A DNA stretch of 64,000 nt from Arcuatula senhousia (taxonomy: Eukaryota > Mollusca > Bivalvia > Mytilida > Mytilidae). The notes under the pieces were generated by a model. The model was not told where the DNA came from. It worked only from the letters and a program-made list of their open reading frames with translations, and ran no database searches. The position numbers and the translations under genes are program-made. The stretch is taken from positions 44,318,106-44,382,105 of the forward strand of contig OZ020303.1 of NCBI GenBank assembly GCA_963971305.1, read 5' to 3'. Positions 12,839 to 23,925 of the stretch are shown one piece after another. Position 1 is the stretch's first letter; each line of letters begins with the position of its first letter.

Positions 12839-13667
12839 TAATAAAGGTAATAGCAAAACTACCGAACTTGAATGATCAATCATATAGTCCAGAGAAAATG
12901 ACAAAAACGAATCAGTCATACCGGAGAACTGGTGGATCGCAATGGTCCTGACTTGGTACAGGCATTTCAAACGAAATGGTGGGTTAAACCAGGTTTTATG
13001 GCGCCAAACCTCCCTCTTCCATTGCGATCTTAGGATCCGGTAATGACCATAGAACACAACATAGTTGTGAGACACAATAGGGATATTGAGGTGATCATCT
13101 CAGTACAGCAGACTAGTCAAACACTAATTAAAACAATTAACTATCATATCTTTCAACTCGATTTTGAACTTTTCTACTAGTGGCTGATAACGAAGAAAGA
13201 ATTTTTTAGGGATCGTATGAGACGTATTTTCTTATAGCCCTGCTTCAAAAGTCGGTCACGAAGAAACCGGTGTGTGATCAAAAAATCTGTGAAATGTGTG
13301 CAAGCTCTGGCATATCGAATAAGTTGAGAAATATAAACACCGTATGCAGGAGAAGTAGGTATATTGCTCTGTAGATTAGGAAAATTAATAATTTGAAAAT
13401 TAAAATCGTCTCGTTTATCGTAAATTTTTGTACTGAGATGACCACCTGGGTCAAATTCGAGGTGCAAATCCAAGAAAGACGCGAAGCAATTAGATTCGGT
13501 GGTCTCTTTAATCTCCAATTCCGGAGGATATATTGAAGGAATCCAACTACCAAATGAAGTGTTATTGACAGAAAGGACATCATCAATATATCTGAATGTA
13601 AGATTAAATGACCTTGCCTCTTTCATCTTCTTGTTCTTTACGAGTCCCTGAAGAAATTCAGTCTCGT
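12839..13667 (-). pseudogene. Penelope-like reverse transcriptase fragment, unit 5 copy
   Basis: This is the better preserved of the two copies. The minus strand reads open from 13667 through EFLQGLV..KK, the YIDDVLS catalytic motif, the ELEIKETTES linker, the SFLDLHLEFD motif and the DKRDDFNF/AYGVYISQLIRY thumb signature. After RSLKN a one-base deletion in an A-run (near 13206) shifts the frame. The -1 frame then continues as FFLRYQPLVEKFKIELKDM and ends at about 13133, a natural-looking C-terminus. The 5' half of the RT and the GIY-YIG domain are missing. The remainder, down to 12839, matches the Penelope 3' region at 48.5-49.15 kb. Confidence 0.8.
13177..13626 (-). CDS. Open RT fragment (149 aa) of the unit 5 Penelope-like insert
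   Basis: This is the longest open stretch in the left array. It starts at a Met just before the YIDD motif and ends at a stop caused by the one-base deletion. It covers RT palm motif C and the thumb only, where a full Penelope-like polyprotein has roughly 600-800 aa. It is a relic and not a functional gene. Confidence 0.6.
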   Translation of the reverse strand: MKEARSFNLTFRYIDDVLSVNNTSFGSWIPSIYPPELEIKETTESNCFASFLDLHLEFDPGGHLSTKIYDKRDDFNFQIINFPNLQSNIPTSPAYGVYISQLIRYARACTHFTDFLITHRFLRDRLLKQGYKKIRLIRSLKNSFFVISH

Positions 13668-13768
13668 AAAATTATTTTGTCTTCTTTCACTTTTATTTTT
13701 AAAAGATCAGTCCTAAATAGTGAGTCTACTTTCACTTTTGGTTTATCCTGTTGCGTGGCATTCTATTT

Positions 13769-14230
13769 TATGCCCCTTCTACGAAAGTAAGGGGCATAAA
13801 GTGTTTTGGTCCGTCTGTTCGTCCGTCCGTTCATCTACCATTTTGCGGGATGGGGCATTATGTCTTTTGGACATATGGTACGAGTACACAATTATCGCCC
13901 TTTGCTTTTCCGTTGACCAAGAATATAGTTCATATTAAAAATAGTGCCTTACAAAAGAATTTGCTTCAATGTGCTCTCTTTAATTTTTGTAGTTGTTTTT
14001 GGTCTCGTTTCAAAGGAAGGGGGTCACAGAACACTAGCAAGATGTTTTAGAAATGAAGTGAAGATGCTTTATGTGAATTAAGAAATGACAAAAAGGGGGG
14101 ATTTTTTCTGTTCGGAAGCTCTCGGAACTGACCCCCTCTAGGGCCTTATAGTTTTCACTTGTCAAAAAAGTTGAATATATGCAATTGTTTTTATTTTCCA
14201 GTATAAGGGGCATATTGTCCATAGGTACAA
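13769..14230 (+). mobile_element. HINE/pearl-like element (TATGCCCC type), unit 5
   Basis: This is the unit 5 copy, nearly identical to the unit 1 copy 12.6 kb upstream. Both have the TAAGGGGCATA 3' half-repeat. Confidence 0.7.
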
Positions 14231-15812
14231 TATAGCTAAATATAAAGTATTTATAGCCATATTTTTTTTGTAAAGTAAAATTTCGCTATATTGAACAAAG
14301 AGGGAAAATTAATTGTGTTCTCGGGCCATATTCTTTTTCAGTTTTGATATTTTTTTCTTATTTCAAAGAAGTTAATCTGTATACGTTTTAAATCATTATT
14401 TTCAATTTTCGACAAAATATAACAATTTTATTGAAACTTTACATTCGACTAGGAAACAAGAGGCGCTAAAGGCTGTTATTTTTAGATATGCCCTGAAACA
14501 GTCAGCAGCTTAAAACGCTAAGGAAAAGAACTATATTTGTTAATACGGGGAAGGGTAATTTATTGGAAAATAGGGAAGGGCGTATCTCGTTGTTCCCTTG
14601 AACAGCCGAGGATATAGTTGCACCTCTTGTCAAAGAGCAACACCTCGTGTGACCTCTCCAAAATTAGAGAGACTTATATATGCAATACTTCATCACGATC
14701 ATCTTGACTGATGGGTATTCATAGTCGTGACTAGGGGAAAGCCCCTCTGCATTGATTAATACCTATACAGGTATAGACTCGCTATGTGCCATGGGTCGTC
14801 CAGCCCATGACACACCACCGCCAGTGTTAGCTGCTCCAGAGTATCCTTTGTTATCGCTGGAGCAGGGCCCTTCTTCCACTACGGGGAGGTACTGGTCGGA
14901 ATTCTGGAAGAACGATCATTTTAGGCTAGCTCTGCCTTATATATACTCAGTCACATTTCAATCGAAAAGGTGAAGAAAAAATTTGCATATTATCTCATTT
15001 TATACATTGCAAAAATTTTAAAAATACGATTTTAAATTTATTTATTTTTCATTTCTTTCTACTAGGTGATTCTTAACGAAAATATTGGAAAGATCAAAAT
15101 ATTTGAAATTTGCTGTTTGTTTTAATTTTGTTTGATACTCCTTAGAAATTATCAGATTTTTTCATATAAAATTGTAAAAACGTACCCTGTACGTTTTAGT
15201 TTTATGCAAATTAGTTGTACCGATTTAAGGAAACTTTCAAATAGCCTGCTCATATAAACTTTCCGGTAACATAATAGTAATGAGTGTAACTTAATAAATA
15301 AATGTCACTATTCTTTTAAATTTAATGTTTAATGGTGTCATTTTATTTTTTTAATTTCAGCTGGATTTATAACATATTTTTATTCGTTACAAAGTATAAA
15401 GCAGATTGATGTTCGCCCGTCACAACCAGGGGAGATAATTTCGAAATGTTTTGTTTTATTTTCGTATTGTAATCAGTTTTTTGCAGTCAAGTCGAAAAGA
15501 TATGTTACTCTTTTCAACTGAAACCACAAATGTTGAAAAATAACACAAGACCAGGCAAAAATAATACTCAAAAACCGAATAACATGAAGGTTACAAGTGC
15601 GTTATATCAAACCCCGGCCACGGGAAAAAATTTTAATCTAACGTCAAGAAAAGGAGAAAATACAGAAGTGACTTTGATTGGTTGATAAATATAATTGTAA
15701 ATATCTTAATATAGCATTGAGCAGTATTATGAAAGAAGTACTAGCAAGGAAATTATTACATCACCAATGTGCTCATATTGTATTAACATAAAAACCAGAA
15801 ATTGAAAAACCT

Positions 15813-17135
15813 TAAAAACCACCCTTCATTATTTTTTCCGAAAAAAGCCCATAAACACTTATTTATCCAAACATTTGTATCGACTTAAAATAACTATATG
15901 CACGTCAACCCGAAGGTTCTAAATTTAAGATATAAATATTTTTTAACATCTTTTTCAAATCAAAAACAGAGTATCCCCTATTGTAAATGCATTTAAACTC
16001 ATTCACAGTTGTAACCTGTAAATTATTTTGTCTTCTTTCATTTTTATTTTTAAAAGATCAGTCCAAAATAGTGAGTCTGCTTTCACATTTGTTTTATCCT
16101 GTTGCGTAGCATTCTTTTGTTCAAATATAGTTCAAATATAGTTCTATTCATTTTCGACAGAACTGGACCCGCAAGCGCCCTATACCGTTTGTCCTGGTTT
16201 GTATTCATCATTTTTTTTCTGCAGATGTAGTCCAATATGTTATTCCCTCGATATGTGCAAAACATTGTGCGACAATTATCTATTGTTTTGAAAAGATATG
16301 ACATTTTTATTTTGGTATCGTTTCTTTTTTGGGCCAGTATATAATTAAAACACAATGCAAAGCAGATTGATGTTCGCCCGTCACAATCAGGGGAAATAGT
16401 ATTATCGTTACATTTTGTTTTATTCTCGTATTGTAATCATTTTTTTTTAAACTCTCCCCTTTTCCTGTGGTCTTCAATTTGTTCCTTTGTTTCCCATCCC
16501 ATCCCCGTATTTCACATCAGTATCATCATTTCATGTTCATTTTATCATCCGCCTTCAAAAAACCTTTATAGTGTTGCTAGTGCGTATAACACCAACTCAC
16601 TCACATACTTACTCACTCTGATTATTTTTTCATAAAAATTTGTAAATAAATACCCTGCACGTTTTAAATAATCTGCTCATATATACTTTCCGGTGACATA
16701 CATGTATAATACATGTTATACGTGTTATACGCCCTAGCAACACAATACTAAAAGTCAGGTACGCCACAAGGTTAAAAGGTAAAATCGAATTATAAATACA
16801 CAAAAACATATCACTTAAAATCAAATATAAAACGATAGAGGGGCCCGAGTACTTTCGGTCAAAAGACCTTCTTCAGGGAAATAAAAACTGGGAGAAAAAA
16901 GAGAAACACCCGCAAAGTACAAAGACAAGGACAAAACTGATAAGCTAGTGATAAATTACGTCACAATCAATCCTGAACATTGTAAATAAACATGCATATG
17001 ATTAGCATAAATACGTCACAAGCTAGCAATCCTGAACTTTATGACTAAAAACCTACCAGCACTGTAATATATGTATTTAGCTAAATATGAAACATAAGAA
17101 TAGAATAATATATAAAATCAGAGAGCATTAACAAG
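15813..17135. other. Decayed unit 6, then AT-rich repeat debris
   Basis: 15813-16115 is a diverged copy of the unit start. It lacks the 829-bp RT insert, so absence is probably the ancestral state. 16330-16460 is a diverged copy of the unit segment around 2810-2890. The remainder is non-coding. The 90-aa minus ORF at 16083-16355 has no recognisable features. A Penelope 3' region with a hammerhead-like motif lies at 16843-16880. Confidence 0.6.
16843..16880 (-). ncRNA. Degenerate hammerhead-like motif 3' of the Penelope endonuclease fragment
   Basis: The minus strand has CUGAAGA (a legal CUGANGA), a perfect GGUC/GACC stem II with one extra A at its base, GAAA, and a minimal stem III ending in UC. 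Stem I is weak (about 3 bp with one G-U). It lies downstream of a GIY-YIG fragment on the same strand, where Penelope-like elements keep hammerheads. It is probably decayed. Confidence 0.4.
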
Positions 17136-17318
17136 TTACAACGGATTGTTTTTGATATTCATGCCCATAGGGTGACTAGAACCAAGGAACTTGATGATTC
17201 TCTGTTCTATAGACTGCCGTTGCTTTTCACCCATATTAGTCACCATCAACACAGTCACTTGCATATCGGACAAATTGTGGCCTGGCTGTCTGAAGTGGCG
17301 ACCTACCGGACAATCTCA
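17136..17318 (-). pseudogene. Penelope-like GIY-YIG endonuclease, C-terminal fragment
   Basis: The minus strand encodes VGRHFRQPGHNLSDM, then QRQSIEQRIIKFLGS and a natural stop at 17136-17138. This resembles the C-terminal part of Penelope-like GIY-YIG endonucleases (the H-F...GH..SDM block). A stop codon directly precedes the fragment, so the upstream portion is gone. It abuts the Myb-like remnant at 17330, so its insertion may have removed the Harbinger left end. Confidence 0.65.
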
Positions 17319-17329
17319 ACTATTACGAA

Positions 17330-17919
17330 CACTTCTGAGAATCAACCTCAGTTATTGCAAATTAAAAGTGTGCCACCTAAGCCAGCAGTTAGTTCCAGAA
17401 CTTCTGTAAGAGCTCAAACAGAACCAAACAAAAAATCAGAGAATTTGAGGTATTCTATAAATATTTCAAATGTTAAATATGTGTTTGCATATATAATACA
17501 TATTTGTTTTTGATGTATCGAAAATAATGAGATGTGGAATAAATGAATAAATGTTTGCGCCATAGCTGACATCAACAATCGGTAATAGAAAACACAATGA
17601 AAAACAGCCAGCAGCCTTCAACGAGGCCATGTCTATTCCTTGTTAGTTGTGTTCGGGTAAACATAATTTTGGTAAATACTTGTGCTTCTTTTCCATTAGT
17701 TCAATCAACCCGAATACAAAACCTTTAAAAAATATGGTGTTCACTTTTTCTTGACATACTTATAAATAATTTAACAGCCAACAACAAGATGAACTACCGC
17801 AAATTGAGAAGCAGAGATTGGGTATAGACAAAGAAAGACTACAGATTTAGAGGAACAGATTACAAGTTGAAACCCAGAGAGTAGCCGAACTAAAAAGGAT
17901 CGCAGATCATAGATCATAG
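17330..17919 (+). pseudogene. Harbinger Myb/SANT-type protein remnant (C-terminal two exons)
   Basis: Two plus-strand exons splice in phase. The first ends at 17449 (GAG|GTATTC). The second starts at 17778 (TTTAACAG|C) and reads QQQDELPQIEKQRLGIDKER, a charged coiled-coil tail like the C-termini of Harbinger Myb-like proteins. An in-frame TAG at 17848-17850 breaks it, and a second stop is at 17917-17919. The DNA-binding N-terminus is missing. It converges with the transposase gene on the other strand, the usual two-gene Harbinger arrangement. The intron spans 17450-17777. Confidence 0.55.
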
Positions 17920-18038
17920 AAAATATGCAAAAGCCTGGTGAAGTAAGGAATTCCGAACAGCAATATATCAAGACTACAGTTACTTATATGCAAGTCTTCA
18001 ATGATGTTTTTGTACATTTATGAAAATTACATTTTTAT

Positions 18039-18253
18039 TTAATTAAATCGCTCTCTAATCAATCTTGATCTAACTGTATATCCTTCGTCTCTTTGTTCAA
18101 CGTCACCTTCAAATACTTGGTCATCATGGTCATCTGGTAACAGGTTGGCTTCTTCTGGAACAGGAACTCCACCTTCTTCACAAATATTGTGTAACACTCC
18201 AGTGCTTATAATTGCTTTTATAGCATTTCTCAACTCTATTGTAATTGCTCCAC
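18039..18253 (-). CDS. HARBI1-type transposase exon 3
   Basis: The acceptor TTTTGTAG precedes GTGGAG. The exon reads GAITIELRNAIKAIISTGVL, then HNIC and an acidic tail to the stop at 18039. Its one-base carry-over phase agrees with exon 2. Confidence 0.75.
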
Positions 18254-18418
18254 CTACAAAACATATGTTAATATTAACGATTTGTTGAAACTGAGGAGAA
18301 ATGGTATAAAGTTTTGAGTAAAAAATAAAACAACTTACGATACTAGTATGTTTCTTGATATTCAAACCTCTTGAAATCTAACACATGTTTAAAGTAAAGA
18401 ATTGAAAAGGTTAAGTAC

Positions 18419-18976
18419 CAAATTTGTGCAGCATGAGCCAGCGACACTTCCATCTGCCAAAGGTGTCTTCCACCCTTTGTCTTGTCCTCTGATGCAACCG
18501 GTTGTATGCTTGCTCTGCTTGAGATTGTTGGTCTCGTACAGGTGTCAGCAAGTATGGCTTAAGAGGATAAGCCTGGTCCCCCAACAAGTATCCAGTATTA
18601 GGTTGTGCCTCTAAAAACCTTTTGATCTCACATTCATTCCACATGTATGCATCATGTGTTGACCCTGGCCACTTTACTACCAGATTTAGAAATTTCTTAT
18701 TACTGTCACAAATTCCCTGTATGTTTAATGCATGGAATCCTTTTCTACAGACATACACATCTTCTCTGGCATTTGGGGCTTTAATTTGGACCAATGACCC
18801 ATCAACACACCCAATTACGTTTGGCATCTGAAACTCATTCATAAAGCCTTCCTTGACTTAGCCTGTGTTGTCGGTAACTTAATGAAAGTACTGGCTTGTC
18901 TACACAGTGCCGTTGACACTCTTTGAACACTTCTAGAAATGGATGGTTGACTCATCCCCATTAAATCAGCAGTTAC
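18419..18976 (-). CDS. HARBI1-type transposase exon 2 (HTH and DDE nuclease), frameshifted
   Basis: The acceptor TTGATTAG precedes GTAACTGC. The first ~45 codons encode the helix-turn-helix, and the remaining 141 codons (from MNEFQMPN) the DDE nuclease core in another frame. The donor is at 18418-18417 after HKF. See the gene entry for catalytic residues. Confidence 0.75.
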
Positions 18977-19327
18977 CTAATCAAAAAAGATTTAAAATTA
19001 GTGTGAATAAAAAAGTTTTTACATGTTTAATTTGGAAAGTGTTTGGGATTTAAACACAATCTAAACATGTTTAGGGCTAAAAGTGTTTTAAAAGTGTTTA
19101 GATTCTAAACACCATTTTTACAGTGCCTTGTCTACGAAGTTACACGAAGCAGAAAACAAAACGCAACGGAATAATAAATTGCACTACAAGTCTATCTGCA
19201 TTTACATGTTTTCGATCTGACATAGCCCTGTAAACTTTAATAAATCATATGTTTAAAAAATGCTTCTATAATTTGTTATACAATTCATTGTTAATATCTT
19301 ACTTAAGTAATTTAGCTCTACTATAAT

Positions 19328-21069
19328 CAAGGAGGCCTAACCGTTTATCGAGGCATTTTGTCCGTTACGTGTTTCTACCATAGGTTAACATTACGGTTTT
19401 GTCCGTTATATGTTGCATGAGGCAGTCCGTTAAGTAGTTTTATGAAAAAAAAATCATTTATTTTTACGAAATTAACTCTGAGGCCAAAATATAGTATATA
19501 AGTGAAACTTGTGATAGATGTGTCCAAATGTTTTTTATTCAGGAAAAACTTCCCGCAAAAACCATTTTGATTTGATTTGACACTTCTTCGCAAAACGAAA
19601 AGGCGGAGACCTACCCTCTCCCAAATTGTGTCCTTATAATGACGAAAAATGCATTAAAATACGTTATTTTCGTCATTGAAACATTTTTTTGTAGTAAGTC
19701 TTGTCCTACTTGCACAATAAAAAACATAAGAGAAGGATTTTCTGGACCAAAATATAAATATTGGGACAAAAATGCCAAAATTGGTATTACTTTGGGAAAC
19801 ATGGTCCGTTAAGAGGCACGTGACACTTTTTAGGTCCGTTAATGATGCATGTCTCACATTTTGAAAATGCAGGTCTGATGGAAATAAACCTTAATATAGC
19901 GAATCCCAATTATTAAAATTGGCAAAATCGATGATATCTTTGTCAGAAGATTGTAATGATTGCTTTCCCAGAATTATTGTATTATTTTTAATATAATATA
20001 AATGCCTAAAATATTTACACGAGTTTGTGGCAAAATAAATAAATCTGAACACAATTATTAATTTTATTTAAATGTATTTTATTTGGAAATACTTACATAC
20101 ATGATACAAATAGAATAATATAGTGTTACATTCATTTATGAAAAAAATTATAAAAAGCGACAGGAGAGATATGGAAAAAAAATAGATAAAGGGTAAACCT
20201 TGCTAATTGGGATATGTACATATTGAAATGCTTTAAATTACTGATCAATAAAACGTTTACCTCTTAATACAAACTCTTGTTCCTTAATGAGCAGTTCATT
20301 ATTTTGGTCAACAGATAGAGCATCTGAGCTATAAAGCATTAATTTCAACACAAATATTAACTAATGATACACAACAGTAGCAACGGACATATGTATTTTA
20401 GTTTCGATAAATCCACATGAATTTTGTCTTTTCTTCTGTATACTAGCGTTCAGTCCTTATAGTAAAATTATGATATGTCATATCAAACAAAACTATTTTA
20501 ATCTTCTATCTATTTATGCTATTTAAAGGACATAATATTTTGTCACAGGCACTTAACGGACCAACTTAACGGACAAATAATATGTCATCAGCCCTTAACG
20601 GATCATATTTTATTACTTTTCCCCTATTACAAAATAATTATATAACATAGAGCATTGAAAATTAAACAGAATGTTGATACATTATTGTACTTTCTATGGA
20701 TATCAACCAAAACATATGTTTTGTTATATAAAAAGAGAAATTGATAAAAATGAGTTAAACATGTTCACATTTTCGACCTTTAAAATACTAAGGAGCCACA
20801 CGCCTTTTCATTTTATGAAGTTTTATAGAACTATTTTTACACAAATGCAAATCGTATCGAACAGTCATTCATTTTCATTTTGACAGATGTAATTTTTATA
20901 AATCTAAAATGCGTATTAATTATGATATAACAAATCAATTACTGACCTTCAGTGTTTTTTCTCGATTATACCTGGTTAACGGACTGTCACGGCGACTTTA
21001 ACGGACCACAAAAACCGTGAAACACCTTTTAACGGACCATATTTCTCGATAAACGGTTAGGCCTCCTTG
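19328..21069. mobile_element. 1742-bp DNA transposon, 25-bp TIRs, 5-bp TSD ATAAT
   Basis: The perfect inverted ends begin CAAGGAGGCCTAACCG and run 25 bp. ATAAT is duplicated on both sides (19323-19327 and 21070-21074). The left part has five GTCCGTTA motifs pointing inward (near 19359, 19398, 19425, 19803 and 19831). The right part has five inverted copies plus one variant. No transposase is present; the small ORFs are unconvincing. A 5-bp duplication is uncommon, and the ends do not match the CACWRTG start of Transib. The superfamily is left open. Confidence 0.85.
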
Positions 21070-22309
21070 ATAATACACATTTCGACTTAAATACACGCCA
21101 GACAGTCGGTTAATCGAGGAAAAAGTCTGTTGATTTACCTGTATATTCAGTTAAATGGGAAATGAGTCTGTTGATGGAGTCGATTCGAGTCTGTTGATAT
21201 TGAAGTATCGAGAAAAGCCTCGTAAGATTAGTAAATAACACATATTTTCACTAATATGGTAAATCAATTAGCAAAACCATTTATGTCTAACAAAATGAAA
21301 AAGAACACTTTAATTAAAAATGTTAAAAGTTTGTATTAACACCAATTTAATAAGCTATAAAATGAAAAGGCGTTTTACTCAGTATATATTTCATTAACAT
21401 TTTAGCTTTCAAAAATGTAAACAAAATCATGCAAAATCCTAATAAATATCAAAATAATGTTTTTCTTGTTGCACTTGCAGATGCATTACATCGGATGTAT
21501 TCTATTTTATTTATATGCAAAACCATTGTGCTCAATTTTAGGTTTTTGTGCTATAAATCATGTTTTAGTTAAAACACAGTCTGTTGATGAGTCGGTTAAT
21601 GAAAACTCAATCTGTTGATCGGTCTGTTGAGAGTAAATATATTAATCGATTAGTCAGCATTCGCTCTATATGGTGTGGTCAAAAACATTATGAGGAGAAT
21701 ATTCATCAAAAAAATATATGAATACAACTTATTTTTAATAAATTTCGATAGTTAATAATTTTTTACATAATTTTATATTTGTTATCTTTTCTTAAAAAGG
21801 TCTTATGAAAGACATGATCGGCTCATAGTGTGATTTCATTCTCTCAGATAAGTGCATTGTTTGTCATAGGGTCATTTCGTACTCCTATACTGGATTTATA
21901 CGCTGAATTGTAACTAGCATTGAGACTTGTACTTTGCAACAGGGATGAACAACTTACTCTTCCCGGTCAGCTCCCGTTTTGACCTGAATTCAAATTGTCA
22001 GTTGTTGTTCAGTTTTTCGTGTGTTTTGTATTTCCGGTTTGTTCGTGCTATTGTGTGTGTTTGTTGGTTATGCATTTTTTTTAGAAAACATTTTTTTGAC
22101 TTTTACAGTACTTGAATCATGGAAGTTCCAATTCCAAAAAACAATCATTAATTACAAAACTTCAATTTATGCGCATGAACTATTCTTTACGTCATCTCCC
22201 ACAGCTTTCAAATTGCAAGATTTCAAGCTAAATTTGTTGGAATGTAATTAACACACACTTAGTCACACCACAAATATAATCGCCTAGTGTTTAAAACAAA
22301 AATTACAAC

Positions 22310-22395
22310 AATAAATTTTGCTACGAGGTGCTCTACAAAAACTATTGCAAAAGCCAAACACTATACAAATATGAAGAGCATAGAATAATCAAATC
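22310..22395 (-). repeat. Family B hammerhead element fragment with core deleted
   Basis: The flanks of the family B ribozyme are present (AAATTTTGCTACG and AGGTGCTCTAC, then the GCCAAACACT stretch). The catalytic core between the two stem I arms is missing. Compare the intact copy at 26675-26716. Confidence 0.6.
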
Positions 22396-23867
22396 CAAAA
22401 AAAACTTCCAAAGTAGAACACCAATTAGGCCTAATATCAACAAATGTCTGAATTTTAAAATTTAAACAGACAATTTCAAAGCTTTGATGCGCTCGTCAAC
22501 AAAAAAGTGATCGATAAATTTCATTCATTGAAAATAACACGTTATTCAAATTTGTATACGCTTAAAACAAACGTGGCCATTAAAAGTAATCCTCGCCTTT
22601 TGACGCCTTCGAAGAACTAATTTAGGCCTAGCGTCTAGCTTTAGATAAAGATAGTTAAGGTCAAGGTCATGTGAGAGGTGATAAAATCAATTTAACACCA
22701 CAAAGACTCAGTGCAACATCTGGAGTTGTTTTACATACACTAGAGCTATTAAGAAGCAATGCGAAAAAAAATGACACAATTTCACAAAAGACATTCAATT
22801 ATGAAAATGGGGTCAAAGTCACATTACATGGTTGCAGTTGTAGTTGTGGTTGTGTAGACTAAAATGGTCTGCCTCCAAATATTGGATAACTAGCTGTTAT
22901 ATTATTTATATATATATATAAAAGCAAAGCGGCACCAATGGCGCATTCTGAAGCCAAACGTCCAAAATGGCGAATGCAAAACCGGTCAACACAAAACACG
23001 CACGAACAAACAAGAAACACTCAAACATCAACTGGCAATGGTGTCGTGGTCATGTTACATGGTGTCAGAGTCGTATGGTCACTGTCGTGGTCAGTTGCGT
23101 ACACCATAACCCCAAGTATGTGAATACAGATAACATATACCTAGATGTTTTTCACTTATTTCATTTTCAATCATTTTTGGTCCCATAAATTATCTAAGAG
23201 TTATCTTGATTTGCGCAACCAGGAAACATAAGACATGGTTTCAGTTGTAACACCATAACCTGGGAGTGTCAATATAGCAGATTGCAGATGCATAGCTATT
23301 AAACTTCTCACTTGATACATTTTCCAAACGTCTTACAAAGAGTTTTATGGTTCCAAAAAGTCTGCAGATCCGCTGTACTACGAAAATGGGGTCAGTTTCA
23401 AATGGAATAAGTTGCTTAGACAACATCCCTAACTGTCTATAAATATTAAATGCCTAGCAACTATACTTTGCACTTAATTTAGTTTCTCAAAAGCCTGGCA
23501 AAGAGGTATTTTGGCCCGAAAAACCTCGAAGTTGTCAGAGTCGTTGAACCATGAAAATGGCAAACGGCATGGAGTTAGTTGCGTAGACCATAACCCCAAC
23601 TGTCTGTATACTTTACCAAATATCAGATACCAAGCTTTAATACTTGTCTAGTAATTAATTTTCCGCAAAAGCCTTACAATAAATTTACACCGCCGCCGAC
23701 GACAGAAAGAAGTTGTCTTGCCTTTAGCGACTAAAGATAAAAGGAGTTATAGATTTTGCAGGAAAAGTTTTTTTCTGATTTATTAATAGGTTAGCATTAC
23801 ACTTTATTTAAGAATAAAAACCTGTGGAAAAGCAAGATAGGTAAAATGTTGTAATACAAATGACAAC

Positions 23868-23925
23868 AAAGTTCCAGACAATAAATTTTGCTACGCCTGA
23901 CGCGCGTTTCGTCTATTAGCTCGTT
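23868..23925 (-). repeat. Family B hammerhead element fragment, 3' half of the ribozyme
   Basis: The minus strand keeps GACGAAACGCGCGTCAGGCG (GAAA box, stem III, cleavage site and 3' arm of stem I). The CUGAUGA half is replaced by unrelated sequence. Confidence 0.65.

Larger units (their letters stand above)
1..16115. repeat. Tandem array of ~3.1-3.2 kb units
   Basis: Units start at the same point (the GAAAAACC target site): U1 39-3238, U2 3239-6475, U3 6476-9571, U4 9572-12667, U5 12668-15812 and a decayed partial U6 15813 to about 16115. U3 and U4 are both 3096 bp and nearly identical. U1 and U5 are a long type, sharing an 829-bp retroelement insert and a ~230-bp segment (about 2090-2310 and 14700-14920) missing from U2-U4. 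U2-U4 end in a hAT-like element. No host gene is seen; the short ORFs recur only because the unit recurs. Bases 1-38 are the tail of another hAT copy, so the array continues to the left of the window. Confidence 0.9.

Noticed and set aside
16083..16355. 90-aa minus-strand ORF
   Set aside because: No recognisable motif; it lies in decayed repeat sequence at the edge of the array.
17172..17513. 113-aa plus-strand ORF as one gene
   Set aside because: Its first half is antisense to the Penelope GIY-YIG fragment; only the last ~35 codons before 17449 fit the Myb-like remnant.
19328..21069. Assignment to Transib because of the 5-bp target duplication
   Set aside because: The ends start CAAGG rather than the CACWRTG expected, and no transposase is present.
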